Shown: positions 1 to 9,117 of the stretch, piece by piece
Layout of the letters: each line of letters opens with the position of its first letter
Position numbering within the stretch: the stretch's first letter is position 1
From: Laribacter hongkongensis DSM 14985
GTDB lineage: Bacteria; Pseudomonadota; Gammaproteobacteria; Burkholderiales; Aquaspirillaceae
Assembly: GCF_000423285.1 (NCBI RefSeq)
Contig: NZ_KE383998.1
Span: 1 to 38,454 of the forward strand
Length of the DNA stretch: 38,454 bases
Reading direction: 5' to 3'
The notes under the pieces: generated by a model
Told to the model about the DNA's origin: nothing
The model's database searches: none
The model's input: only the letters and a program-made list of their open reading frames with translations
Made by a program: the position numbers and the translations under genes

Positions 1-165
1 TAGCACACCTTTCGATGCGTTATCCCCCATTACTCGGTACGTTCCGATGCATTACTCACCCGTTCGCCACTCGTCAGCAGACCGAAGTCCCTGTTACCGT
101 TCGACTTGCATGTGTAAAGCATGCCGCCAGCGTTCAATCTGAGCCAGGATCAAACTCTTTCGTTC
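1..165 (-). rRNA. rrs: 16S ribosomal RNA, 5' end (partial)
   Basis: Read on the minus strand, this segment contains the universal bacterial 16S 5' sequence AGAGTTTGATCCTGGCTCAG (positions 139-158), followed by the usual GATTGAACGCTGGCGGCATG context. Only the first ~165 nt are in the window; the gene runs off the left edge. The mature 5' end is placed about 7 nt before AGAGTTTGATC by analogy with E. coli and is approximate. Open reading frames predicted here are shadows. Confidence 0.97.
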
Positions 166-337
166 AATCTCAGCTAAGTACTTGGCTTGCTCAAAGAAAC
201 GACAAGAAAATGTTTTTCCTTGCGTCTATTTGAAGTGCGAGCCTGTGGGTTTCCACAAGCGCTCACACTTATCGGTTGTTCGTTTGTTAAAGAGCTTCCC
301 GGACCAGCCGGCGCTGCGTCGTGCAGCGAGGTGGCGA
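166..337 (-). other. rRNA operon leader with boxA
   Basis: This is the transcribed leader between the rRNA promoter and mature 16S. It contains a boxA-type antitermination sequence, AGCTCTTTAACA, on the minus strand at 285-296; it differs from the E. coli boxA TGCTCTTTAACA only in the first base. A leader hairpin (235-266, 11 of 14 Watson-Crick pairs plus one G-U, loop GTTT) lies between boxA and 16S and could act as a processing or boxC-like stem. BoxA is established to recruit the NusB/NusE antitermination complex; its use here is inferred from motif and position. Confidence 0.8.
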
Positions 338-412
338 ACTATACCCACCTCTCCACAACCCGTCAACACCCAACCCCGCAAAAAATACAGTTTTCTGAAA
401 ACCGAGAAAAAT
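338..412 (-). promoter_or_regulatory. rRNA operon P1-like promoter with UP element
   Basis: On the minus strand a -35 hexamer TTGACG (361-366) and a -10 hexamer TATAGT (338-343) are separated by exactly 17 bp. Upstream of the -35 (about 378-412) is an A/T-rich block with several A and T runs, as expected for an UP element binding the RNA polymerase alpha C-terminal domain. The sequence just downstream of the -10 is C/G-containing (TCGCCACC), resembling the GC-rich discriminator of stringently controlled rRNA promoters. Position relative to boxA and 16S fits. Fis sites were not identified. Confidence 0.85.
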
Positions 413-513
413 CCTGCTCGGGCTGTCCACATGCCACAGGACCAAAATGATTTCCTGAGACATTCAAACACTACCAAATACTGCAAGTTTTCCCCAGACA
501 ATGGGGGGCAAGC

Positions 514-589
514 TGTGAAAAACCTGTGGATAACCATAAAAAGCCCTGCCTAATCCACAGCCATTCTGGTACTGCCCATTTTTTACACA
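514..589. promoter_or_regulatory. Cluster of DnaA-box-like 9-mers
   Basis: Within 76 bp there is one perfect DnaA box (TGTGGATAA at 525-533, the complement of TTATCCACA), two 9-mers that fit the relaxed TTWTNCACA consensus (514-522 read on the minus strand as TTTTTCACA; 581-589 TTTTACACA), and one single-mismatch box (551-559 TAATCCACA). They lie between the rRNA promoter and the fumarase terminator. No dnaA, dnaN, gyrB or rpmH is nearby, so this is not the usual oriC context. It could be a DnaA titration or regulatory site, or chance in a locally A/T-rich stretch. Confidence 0.4.
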
Positions 590-614
590 GCCATAACCAG
601 CCTGACACAAACAA

Positions 615-643
615 ACAGCCGCCTGTTGAAAACAGGCGGCTGT
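615..643 (-). terminator. Terminator after fumarase
   Basis: A perfect 13-bp inverted repeat (615-627 with 631-643, loop GAA) sits 26 nt downstream of the fumarase stop. On the minus strand it is followed by TTGTTTGT, a T-rich but interrupted tract, consistent with an intrinsic terminator of moderate strength. Confidence 0.75.
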
Positions 644-668
644 AGCTGTTGTTGAGTGCTTTATCCGG

Positions 669-2189
669 TCAGACAACCGCAACCGGAATCTTTCCGATCC
701 TGGCTTGCCAGACCTTTGGTCCGGTCTGATGAACGGACTCGCCCGAACTGTCCACGGCAACAGTTACCGGCATGTCCACTACGTCAAACTCGTAAATGGC
801 CTCCATGCCCAGATCGGCAAAGGCCAGCACACGCGAAGACTTGATGGCCTTGCTGACCAAGTAAGCCGCCCCGCCCACAGCCATCAGGTAAGCCGCCTTG
901 TTGTCACGGATGGCATCAATGGCCACTGGGCCACGCTCAGACTTGCCGACCATGGAAATCAGCCCGGTCTGCTCCAGCATCATGCGGGTGAACTTGTCCA
1001 TCCGTGTAGCTGTAGTCGGACCAGCCGGACCGACCACCTCGTTACCGACCGGGTCCACCGGGCCAACGTAATAAATCACCCGGTTCTTGAAGTCGACAGG
1101 CAACGACTCGCCCTTGGCCAGCATGTCGGCAATACGCTTGTGAGCCGCATCGCGCCCGGTCAGCATCTTGCCGTTCAGCAGCAGGGTCTGCCCCGGTTTC
1201 CAGCTTGCAACTTCTTCCGGTGTCAGCGTATCCAGATTCACCCGGGTGGCCACCTCGGTATCAGGCTGCCAGCTGACTGCAGGCCAGTCTTCCAGCTTCG
1301 GGGTTTCCAGTGTCGCCGGCCCGGAACCATCCAGATGGAAATGCACGTGACGGGTTGCAGCACAGTTGGGAACCATTGCCACCGGCAGACTGGCCGCGTG
1401 CGTCGGGTAATCAAGGATCTTGACGTCCAGAACGGTGGTCAGTCCGCCCAGCCCCTGCGCACCGATACCCAGCGCATTGACCTTCTCGTACAGCTCGATA
1501 CGCAGTTCTTCGGCGCGATTCTGCGGCCCACGGGCAATCAGCTCATCGATATCGACCGGAGCCATCAGGGATTCCTTGGCCATCAGCAGCGCCTTTTCCG
1601 GCGTGCCGCCGATGCCGATCCCCAGAATCCCCGGCGGACACCATCCCGCGCCCATGGTCGGCACGGTTTTCAGCACCCACTCGACAATGCTGTCCGACGG
1701 ATTGAGCATGGCCATTTTCGACTTGTTTTCCGAGCCGCCACCCTTGGCAGCACAGATCACCTCGACACCATCGCCCGGCACGACCTCGAAATGCACGACG
1801 GCGGGTGTATTGTCACGCGAGTTCTGCCGTTTGCCGGCAGGATCCAGCAGCACTGAAGCACGAAGCTTGTTGTCCGGGTGGGTGTAGGCCCGGCGCACGC
1901 CTTCGTTGACCATGTCCTGCACGCTCATGCTCGCGTCCCACTGGACGTTCATGCCGATTTTCAGGAAAACAAGGGCAATCCCCGTGTCCTGACAGATCGG
2001 GCGATGTCCCTCGGCACACATGCGGCTGTTGGTGAGAATCTGTGCAATGGCATCCCTGGCTGCCGGACTGGCCTCGCGCTCGTACGCCCGGCCCAGTGCC
2101 TGGATATAGTCTTTGGGGTGGTAATAGCTGATGTACTGGAAAGCATCAGCGATGCTGGCAATAAAGTCTTCCTGACGGATGACGGTCAT
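669..2189 (-). CDS. fumA: Class I fumarate hydratase (4Fe-4S)
   Basis: This 506-residue protein matches the iron-sulfur class I fumarases, which interconvert fumarate and malate in the TCA cycle in the cytoplasm. The N-terminal hydro-lyase half holds CQDTG (Cys66) and GWCPPGILGIGIGG (Cys184), and PNCAATRHV supplies Cys276. Their spacing mirrors the three cluster ligands of E. coli FumA. The C-terminal half (about 305-506) is the swivelling beta domain with GPVDPVGNEVVGPAGPTTATRMD. The reading frame extends further upstream, but the ATG at 2189 is preferred because GGAGA lies 7 nt before it and family similarity begins there. A possible -10 (TACAAT, 2230-2235) has no convincing -35. The gene is monocistronic between two terminators. 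The class is oxygen-sensitive in other bacteria. The fumA symbol denotes class, not proven orthology. Confidence 0.95.
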   Translation of the reverse strand: MTVIRQEDFIASIADAFQYISYYHPKDYIQALGRAYEREASPAARDAIAQILTNSRMCAEGHRPICQDTGIALVFLKIGMNVQWDASMSVQDMVNEGVRRAYTHPDNKLRASVLLDPAGKRQNSRDNTPAVVHFEVVPGDGVEVICAAKGGGSENKSKMAMLNPSDSIVEWVLKTVPTMGAGWCPPGILGIGIGGTPEKALLMAKESLMAPVDIDELIARGPQNRAEELRIELYEKVNALGIGAQGLGGLTTVLDVKILDYPTHAASLPVAMVPNCAATRHVHFHLDGSGPATLETPKLEDWPAVSWQPDTEVATRVNLDTLTPEEVASWKPGQTLLLNGKMLTGRDAAHKRIADMLAKGESLPVDFKNRVIYYVGPVDPVGNEVVGPAGPTTATRMDKFTRMMLEQTGLISMVGKSERGPVAIDAIRDNKAAYLMAVGGAAYLVSKAIKSSRVLAFADLGMEAIYEFDVVDMPVTVAVDSSGESVHQTGPKVWQARIGKIPVAVV

Positions 2190-2282
2190 GGTGTTCTCCG
2201 AATGGCCCGATGCAGTAAGGGTAAGGCTGATTGTAACGGCAACGCAGCCGCAGAAGACAGTGACATGCCCGGACAAAACAGG

Positions 2283-2306
2283 AACGCCCCGCACGGGCGG
2301 GGCGTT
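2283..2306 (-). terminator. Terminator after MarR gene
   Basis: A perfect 10-bp GC-rich stem (AACGCCCCGC, loop ACGG on the plus strand) lies 15 nt after the MarR stop. On the minus strand it is followed by CCTGTTTTG, a modest T tract. Confidence 0.65.
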
Positions 2307-2321
2307 TCATTGCCGGGCAGG

Positions 2322-2768
2322 TCAGTTGTTTCCGACAGCAAAGCGGGCAAACTGGGTCGTGACCCGCCACCAGGCCGCCATGTCGGCCTCACCCAGCTCA
2401 TGAGTCACGGCTGCCATCATGCGCAGCTGGTTTTCCGACAGCTGTTGCAGGAGGACCTGGCCGGACTCGGTCAGGCGCAGCTCCTTGACCCGGCGGTCAT
2501 GCCGCGCGAGCGTGGCAACAATCAGGCCTTGCTCCTGCAAGTGCCGCAGCGGCGCATTTACCGCCTGCTTACTGACATCCAGAATCCGCAGCAGCGCGTT
2601 GACGCTCAGGCCGGGATTCTTGCCGACAAAATGCAGGATGCGGTGGTGAACACGGGCCAGCCCACGTTCGGCCAGCAGCTCGTCAGGTTTGCCGGTAAAG
2701 GCGCGATAGGCGAAATACATCAGGGAGATCGGATCGTTGAGTGCGTTGGGAGGAAGAGCGGCGGGCAT
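2322..2768 (-). CDS. MarR-family transcriptional regulator
   Basis: A 148-residue protein with the MarR winged-helix layout: an N-terminal dimerisation helix, a helix-turn-helix around residues 50-80 (LSVNALLRILDVSKQAVNAP), and the wing with the family signature DRRVKELRLTESGQ (about 93-107). C-terminal helices complete the dimer interface. Such proteins are small-molecule- or redox-responsive dimers that usually repress their own or neighbouring genes. The DRRVK segment stands where most family members have D-x-R-(A/S)-K. There is no divergent partner: fumarase lies downstream behind a terminator and the sirtuin upstream on the same strand, so the target is unknown. The ATG at 2768 lacks a strong Shine-Dalgarno sequence. 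Confidence 0.85.
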   Translation of the reverse strand: MPAALPPNALNDPISLMYFAYRAFTGKPDELLAERGLARVHHRILHFVGKNPGLSVNALLRILDVSKQAVNAPLRHLQEQGLIVATLARHDRRVKELRLTESGQVLLQQLSENQLRMMAAVTHELGEADMAAWWRVTTQFARFAVGNN

Positions 2769-2808
2769 GATCGGTTATCTTTCGGACATGGACAACATCA
2801 ATTTGTCA

Positions 2809-2837
2809 TTAATAGGTCAGTTTCTCTATCCATTCAA
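2809..2837 (-). promoter_or_regulatory. Candidate promoter of the MarR gene
   Basis: On the minus strand TTGAAT (2832-2837) and TATTAA (2809-2814) are 17 bp apart, about 40 nt upstream of the MarR ATG, in the most A/T-rich piece of this intergenic gap. Each hexamer matches four of six consensus positions. This would be an isolated transcription unit separate from the sirtuin gene. Confidence 0.45.
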
Positions 2838-2902
2838 GAAAAATTTGCAGTCGGGTTTATGCTTGAGCAACAAAGCGTGGCGCCCGGCCAACGATTCATG
2901 AA

Positions 2903-3649
2903 TCAGTCGGAATCAAACCCCAATATTTGCCTGAATTTTGCACACACCTCGCCAATCGGCCAATGCAGGCACAAATCAAACCGGCTATCGAGGGCGGTAG
3001 GCTGCAAATTGACCAGTGCGCTTGGCATGCGCCAGTGCCGTGCCAGCGCCGGCAGCTGGTTGACCGGGCCCGCTTCCAGCGATGATCCCATCACCCACAG
3101 GCAGTCTGCCTCGGCCAATGCTGCCAGTGCAGCATCCATGGCCTCGACCGGCTCGCCATGCAACACGACATCCGGTTTGAGCACTTCCCCGCAACAGTGA
3201 CAGTGCGGTACCGGCTGGACCTGGCAAGTGGCGTCATGATCACGGCACAGGCAGGCCGGACACACTAGGCGCTCCACACTGCCATGCGCTTCGATGACGT
3301 GCGGGCTGCCTGCCCGCTGGTGCAGGCCGTCAATGTTCTGGGTCACCACCGTGACGGTCTTGTCCGTTGCAGCCAGCTGAGCCAGCAGACGATGCCCGAT
3401 ATCCGGGCATGCGCTTCCGGTCGTGCCGAACGGAAAAAGCGTGCGGAAAGCAGACCAGAATGCCGCAGGGTCCTGCTGGAAAAAACGGAGGGAGAGCGCA
3501 TCGGCACAGCCTGGTTGCCGGACCTGGCCTGTGGTGGCCGAACGAACATCGGGAATACCCGATTCAGTACTGAGACCTGCGCCGGTGAGCACCAGCAGGT
3601 GCCGGCAAGCACGCCACTGCGCGGCCAACTCGTCAATGACATCAGACAA
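2903..3649 (-). CDS. Sir2-family NAD-dependent protein deacylase (sirtuin)
   Basis: A 248-residue cytoplasmic sirtuin, the family that removes acyl groups from lysines while cleaving NAD+ to nicotinamide and O-acyl-ADP-ribose. Visible motifs are [15 protein letters not shown] (residues 23-37, NAD binding; most members have PDFR), TQNIDGLH (103-110), catalytic His122 in EAHGS, a zinc knuckle with CxxC at 130/133 and 150/153, and [10 protein letters not shown] (188-197). The usual VV-x-FGE loop reads VVLHGE here, so the Phe is a His, which may affect the acyl pocket (inference). The start is uncertain: the frame opens with TTG at 3649 and no clear Shine-Dalgarno, and an in-frame TTG seven codons later would still keep the fold. 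Substrates cannot be told from sequence. Confidence 0.88.
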
Positions 3650-3699
3650 GGCAATTGCTTTGACTATGAAAGGGCGCGCATCTTACCTTGAGACAATTT

Positions 3700-3722
3700 C
3701 GGGCGGGGAAGCCCCCCGCCCG
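3700..3722 (-). terminator. Possible terminator after the TrpB-like gene
   Basis: A 9-bp GC-rich stem (CGGGCGGGG pairing with CCCCGCCCG) with a short loop lies 11 nt downstream of the stop of the TrpB-like gene. The following minus-strand sequence is only weakly T-rich (AAATTGTCT), so termination efficiency is doubtful. Confidence 0.45.
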
Positions 3723-3733
3723 TCAGTGCACAA

Positions 3734-5083
3734 TCACACTCGCGGCAAACGCGCCAGTGCCGCACGGATGGCCTCTTCCGGATAGACATAGTCTTCCAGA
3801 TCGCCCGCCAGATACTTGTCGTAGCTGGCCATGTCGAAATGCCCATGGCCGGACAGGTTGAAGAACAGCGCTTTGGACTCGCCGCTTTCGGTACAGCGCC
3901 GGGCCTCGTCGATGACGGCACGGATACCGTGGCAGCTTTCCGGTGCCGGCACGATGCCCTCGGTCCGGGCAAACGTCACCCCGGCCTCGAACGTTGCCAG
4001 CTGCGGCACGGCAACTGCCTCGACCAGTCCTTCGTGCACCAGCTGGCTGACCAGCGTCGAGGCGCCGTGATAGCGCAAACCTCCGGCATGAATGGACGGC
4101 GGCATGAAGTCGTGTCCGAGCGTGTACTGCTTCATCAGCGGCGTCAGGCCTGCAGTATCGCCATAGTCGTAGGAATAATGCCCGCGGGTCAGGCTCGGAC
4201 ACGATGCCGGCTCCACAGCCACCAGCCGCACGTTGCGCCCGGCCGCCTTGTCGGCAAAGAACGGAAATGCCACGCCGCCGAAGTTGGAGCCGCCGCCGCA
4301 CGGCGCAAAAATCATGTCGGGATAATCACCAGCCAGCTCGAACTGCTTTTTCGCCTCCAGACCGATCACGGTCTGGTGCAGCAGCACGTGGTTGAGCACC
4401 GACCCCAGGCCATACGTCGTGTCGCTGCGGCTGGCCGCTTCTTCCACCGCCTCGGCGATCGCCAGTCCCAGCGAACCTGGATTATTGTCGTCGGCCTCCA
4501 GCGCAGCCCGGCCGGCTGCCGTCAGCGGCGACGGACTGGCCAGAACCTCGGCCCCCCAAGTCTGCATCATGGAGCGGCGGAAAGGCTTTTGCTGGTAACT
4601 CACCTTCACCATGAACACCCGGATGTCGATGCCGAACATCTGGCCGGCCAGCGCCAGCGAACAACCCCACTGGCCGGCACCGGTTTCGGTCGTCATGCGG
4701 CGGATACCGGCTTCACGGTTGTAGTACGCCTGGGCAATGGCCGAATTGAGCTTGTGGCTGCCGGCCGGACTGACGCCTTCGTACTTGTAGTAGATCCGCG
4801 CAGGAGTACCCAGTTCGGCTTCGAGCCGGTGGGCCCGGAACAGAGGAGCCGGCCGCCAGAGCCGGTAGATTTCCCGCACCGGTTCCGGAATCGGAATCCA
4901 GCGCTCCGTCGAGACTTCCTGTTCGATCAGGCTGTCGACGAAGATGGCCGACAAGGCGTCGGGAGAAATCGGCTGGCCATCGGGTCCGAGTACCGGTGCG
5001 GGCTTGTTGGGCATGTCCGCCACCACGTTGTACCAGTGGGTCGGGATCTCGGATTCGGGCAACAGGAATTTGGTCTGGTTCAT
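3734..5083 (-). CDS. TrpB2-type tryptophan synthase beta-like PLP enzyme
   Basis: A 449-residue fold-type II PLP enzyme of the TrpB2 (TrpB-like) group, longer than the ~400-residue TrpB1 because of an N-terminal extension (PTHWYNVVADMP). The PLP lysine is Lys111 in GVSPAGSHKLNSA, the catalytic glutamate Glu133 in TETGAGQWG, and the phosphate-binding loop CGGGSN is at 262-267. TrpB-type enzymes condense indole with serine to form tryptophan; several TrpB2 proteins have low affinity for TrpA or act as indole-salvage or serine/threonine-processing enzymes. No trpA, trpF or other trp gene is in the window, so it stands alone. The ATG at 5083 is supported by AGAGGA 5 nt upstream. A structured leader of about 170 nt precedes it (separate entry). 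The exact substrate is not assignable. Confidence 0.9.
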   Translation of the reverse strand: MNQTKFLLPESEIPTHWYNVVADMPNKPAPVLGPDGQPISPDALSAIFVDSLIEQEVSTERWIPIPEPVREIYRLWRPAPLFRAHRLEAELGTPARIYYKYEGVSPAGSHKLNSAIAQAYYNREAGIRRMTTETGAGQWGCSLALAGQMFGIDIRVFMVKVSYQQKPFRRSMMQTWGAEVLASPSPLTAAGRAALEADDNNPGSLGLAIAEAVEEAASRSDTTYGLGSVLNHVLLHQTVIGLEAKKQFELAGDYPDMIFAPCGGGSNFGGVAFPFFADKAAGRNVRLVAVEPASCPSLTRGHYSYDYGDTAGLTPLMKQYTLGHDFMPPSIHAGGLRYHGASTLVSQLVHEGLVEAVAVPQLATFEAGVTFARTEGIVPAPESCHGIRAVIDEARRCTESGESKALFFNLSGHGHFDMASYDKYLAGDLEDYVYPEEAIRAALARLPRV

Positions 5084-5255
5084 GGCAGTCCTCTGCGGGT
5101 AATGGCTGATGGTCTAAAAGCGGTGCAGGCACACGATGTCGTGTGCAAATCGGCAGAACAGCATTTGGGTACGCCTCCGATGCCTAGGGCATAAGCCCGC
5201 TACGCTAAAGCAGGACACCGCTTCGGTCAAACCCCCTGTCACACCCGTCAGGACA
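5084..5255 (-). other. Structured leader upstream of the TrpB-like gene
   Basis: This 170-nt non-coding stretch holds several self-complementary elements. A perfect dyad, GCACACGATGTCGTGTGC (5129-5146), has 8-bp arms around a 2-bp centre. A small hairpin GGGC-TTAT-GCCC lies at 5188-5199 and ACCG-AAG-CGGT near 5216-5226. The segments ATCGG and CCGAT around 5152-5181 can also pair. I do not recognise a known riboswitch class. The dyad with its tiny centre looks more like a dimeric protein operator than an RNA hairpin. It could hold the gene's promoter and control region; no convincing -35/-10 pair was found. Confidence 0.4.
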
Positions 5256-5257
5256 AC

Positions 5258-5284
5258 AAAAAGCCCGATCCTGAAGGACCGGGC
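5258..5284 (-). terminator. Intrinsic terminator after rhlE
   Basis: The stem GCCCGATCC/GGACCGGGC (5263-5284, one A-C mismatch, loop TGAA on the plus strand) is followed on the minus strand by TTTTTGTTG (from 5262 downward). It starts 21 nt after the helicase stop. A classic Rho-independent terminator. Confidence 0.85.
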
Positions 5285-5305
5285 CTGGTTCAGCGGCAAG
5301 TCGGC

Positions 5306-6676
5306 TCAACTGCGCTTGTAACGCGGCGGCATCAGCAGTGCCGGCACTTCGACCGGTTCACGCAGATAACTGGGCAGGATCACCCGCCGGCGCGGCTTGG
5401 CCAACAGCTCGTCATCGTCGGTCGCCGCTGCATTGCTGCTGTCGCGGCTGTCTTCACTGGCCGGAGCAATACGACGCTTTTGTGCCAGTGCCGGGCGCTC
5501 TTCGGCAGCAGCGGCCGGACGCGGCACCCAGCTTGGCCAGGCGGCGGCATGATGCTGGGGAGTCAGCGTCTGGCGTGTCAGCTTTTCAATCGCTTCCAGC
5601 AGTTTCTGTTCTTCGGCATCCATCAGCGAAATGGCCACGCCGCTCTGACCGGCACGACCGGTACGGCCGATCCGGTGCACATAGTCTTCCGGCGAATTCG
5701 GCAGGTCGAAGTTGACCACGAACGGCAGATCGCTGACATCCAGCCCCCGGGCAGCCACGTCGGTAGCCACCAGTATGCGCAGTTTGCCGTCCTTGAATGC
5801 CGCCAGCGTGTCCAGGCGGGCTTGCTGGGCCTTGTCGCCATGGATGGCTTCGGCATCCAGCCGGTCGAAATTGCGCAGCTCGCGCGCCAGCCGGTCGGCG
5901 CCCTGCTTGGTACGACAGAACACGATCACCTGCGACATGGCACGCTCATTGATCAGCCGGGCCAGCAGGCGGCGTTTCTGTCCGGCATCCACGGCATAAA
6001 CGGCCTGCTCGACCGTGGCGGCCGTGGTGTTTTGCCGGGCCACTTCGATGGTGACCGGATCACGCTGGAATTCGGCTGCCAGCTTTTTGATCTCGGGTGA
6101 GAAGGTGGCCGAGAACAGCAGGGTCTGCCGGGTTTTTGGCAACTGGGCCAGGATGCGGCGGATGTCCAGGATGAAACCCATGTCGAGCATGCGGTCCGCT
6201 TCGTCCAGCACCAGCATCTCCACCCGGTTGAGCTGGATGGTTTTCTGTTCCAGATGGTCCAGCAGGCGTCCGGGCGTGGCCACGACAATGTCCATGCCGC
6301 GCATCAGGTCGGCTTTTTGCGGGTCCATGTTGACGCCGCCGAACACGCAGGTATGCCGCAGCGGCAGGTACTTGGTGTAGCTCTGGACCGAAGCGGCGAT
6401 CTGGTCGGCCAGTTCGCGCGTGGGCGTCAGGATCAGGCAGCGCACCGGGTGCATGGCCGGCGACACGCTATGCGTCGCGTAGTGCCTCAGGCGGGCAATG
6501 ATGGGCAGGGTAAACGCGGCCGTCTTGCCGGTACCGGTCTGCGCGGCAGCCAGCACGTCCCGTCCCGTCAGTACTTCAGGAATGGCACGCGCCTGAATCG
6601 GCGTCGGCTCGGCATAGCCAAGTTCATCAACCGCACGCTGCACTTCTGCGGGCAAACCCAGCTCGGCAAACGTCAT
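5306..6676 (-). CDS. rhlE: DEAD-box ATP-dependent RNA helicase, RhlE type
   Basis: A 456-residue helicase carrying all core motifs in order: the Q-motif region (FAELGLPAEVQRAVDELGY...PTPIQARAIP), motif I AQTGTGKT, Ia PTRELADQ, Ib TPGRLLDHL, II DEAD (VLDEADRMLDMGF), III SAT, V ATDVAARGLD and VI HRIGRTGR. The tail (about 370-456) is basic and low in complexity, typical of RhlE-type proteins that remodel RNA in ribosome assembly or RNA decay in the cytoplasm. The frame opens upstream at a GTG, but the ATG at 6676 (MTFAELGL) matches the usual RhlE N-terminus and has GGGAG 10 nt before it. The RhlE subfamily label rests on motif style and length; a related DEAD-box paralogue is possible. Confidence 0.9.
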   Translation of the reverse strand: MTFAELGLPAEVQRAVDELGYAEPTPIQARAIPEVLTGRDVLAAAQTGTGKTAAFTLPIIARLRHYATHSVSPAMHPVRCLILTPTRELADQIAASVQSYTKYLPLRHTCVFGGVNMDPQKADLMRGMDIVVATPGRLLDHLEQKTIQLNRVEMLVLDEADRMLDMGFILDIRRILAQLPKTRQTLLFSATFSPEIKKLAAEFQRDPVTIEVARQNTTAATVEQAVYAVDAGQKRRLLARLINERAMSQVIVFCRTKQGADRLARELRNFDRLDAEAIHGDKAQQARLDTLAAFKDGKLRILVATDVAARGLDVSDLPFVVNFDLPNSPEDYVHRIGRTGRAGQSGVAISLMDAEEQKLLEAIEKLTRQTLTPQHHAAAWPSWVPRPAAAAEERPALAQKRRIAPASEDSRDSSNAAATDDDELLAKPRRRVILPSYLREPVEVPALLMPPRYKRS

Positions 6677-6789
6677 CACAAACACACTCCCAGACAACAC
6701 AAAAAGCGAAGGCGCGAACTATACGCGCCAACGCCATGAAATTCCAAAGTTTTCCCGTCAGGCACCGTCTGCGCCGGCAGCAGGCACCA

Positions 6790-7713
6790 TCAGGCCAGGA
6801 TCCGGGCCACGGAAAACAGCAGGATGACGAAGAGCCAGATCACCAGAGCCCGCCACACCAGTCCGATGGCGCGCTTGAGGTAATCGGGATCGGCCTCGTC
6901 TCCAACCCCCAGTTCCGGCCGGTACTTGACAGTGTAATCCTGCCGCAGCGGGTCGCCCAGACGCACACCGATGGCACCGGCGGCACTGGCCAGCAGGATG
7001 CCCCAGCTGCGGTTGCCCCAGGCCTGCGCCTGCGCCCGCCAGCAATAGATGGCATCCTCGAAATCCCCCATCACGGCAAAGCTGATGCTGGTCAGCCGCA
7101 CCGGAATCCAGTCCAGCCACTCGCACAGCTTGCGGGCCGGCAGTCCGAACTGGTCGCCCGGCTGGCCTTCGCGCAGACCCCACTTCTGGTACAGCATGCA
7201 CGACAGCCGGTACAGCACGGCACCGGCCGGGCCGGGCAACACCACAAACCAGAAGAGCGTGGCAAACACATGGCGATAGGCATCGGTCACGCCCTGCTCG
7301 ATGGTCAGGCGGGAAATCTCGTTGACCTCCAGTTCGGAGGTCGACTGGCCGGACCAGCGCCCCAGCGCCGCCCTGGCATCGTGCACCCGGCCGTCGGCCA
7401 GCGCCTTGCTGATGTCAGTGATGGCACCGGAAAAATGCCGGAACCCCATCGTCAGGTACAGCACTGCCACGTTCCACAGCAGGGCCAGGACCGGCGTGAC
7501 CTGGTAGAGCGCGGCGTAAATGCCGTAGGCCAGCGCCACGAACGGCACCACGGCCAGCAGCCATGCCAGCAGGCCGTGCCGGGATTCGCCGGCATTCAGG
7601 TTGCGTTCCAGCCGGTTGGCATAGCGCGTGAAGTGCAACAGCAGGCGGTTGCGGCTGCCAAGCGGGCGCAACTGTTCCAGTGCCAGTGCGATCAGGATGG
7701 AAATCAGCGTCAT
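6790..7713 (-). CDS. CobD/CbiB-family (AmpE-like) integral membrane protein
   Basis: A 307-residue inner-membrane protein with hydrophobic segments near residues 45-70, 75-95, 150-175, 235-250 and 283-305. It resembles the CobD/CbiB-AmpE superfamily: an N-terminal start such as MTLISILIALALEQLRPL, a polar stretch with HDARAALGRWSGQSTSELEVNEISRLTIEQGV, and FGLPARKLCEWLDWIPVRLTSISFAVMGDFEDA. True CbiB makes adenosylcobinamide phosphate, but no cobalamin gene is near and betaproteobacteria often have this protein as an orphan, so a cobalamin role should not be assumed. It is followed by no clear terminator. The ATG at 7713 has only a weak Shine-Dalgarno. Confidence 0.75.
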   Translation of the reverse strand: MTLISILIALALEQLRPLGSRNRLLLHFTRYANRLERNLNAGESRHGLLAWLLAVVPFVALAYGIYAALYQVTPVLALLWNVAVLYLTMGFRHFSGAITDISKALADGRVHDARAALGRWSGQSTSELEVNEISRLTIEQGVTDAYRHVFATLFWFVVLPGPAGAVLYRLSCMLYQKWGLREGQPGDQFGLPARKLCEWLDWIPVRLTSISFAVMGDFEDAIYCWRAQAQAWGNRSWGILLASAAGAIGVRLGDPLRQDYTVKYRPELGVGDEADPDYLKRAIGLVWRALVIWLFVILLFSVARILA

Positions 7714-7794
7714 GTCTTGTCATGCGATGGACGGGTCTGGCTCTGACGATACCATAAACCGCATTCACCCCGCTGCCCGCCGGCCGCAAACGAC

Positions 7795-7819
7795 AACGGG
7801 ATGGCCAGGCCATCCCGTT
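7795..7819 (-). terminator. Terminator after murA
   Basis: A perfect 10-bp stem AACGGGATGG/CCATCCCGTT with a 5-nt loop, 26 nt downstream of the murA stop. The minus-strand continuation is GTCGTTTGC, so the T tract is poor. Confidence 0.6.
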
Positions 7820-7845
7820 CCGTCATTCGTGCAAGGTTCCCCGCT

Positions 7846-9117
<1,272 letters not shown>

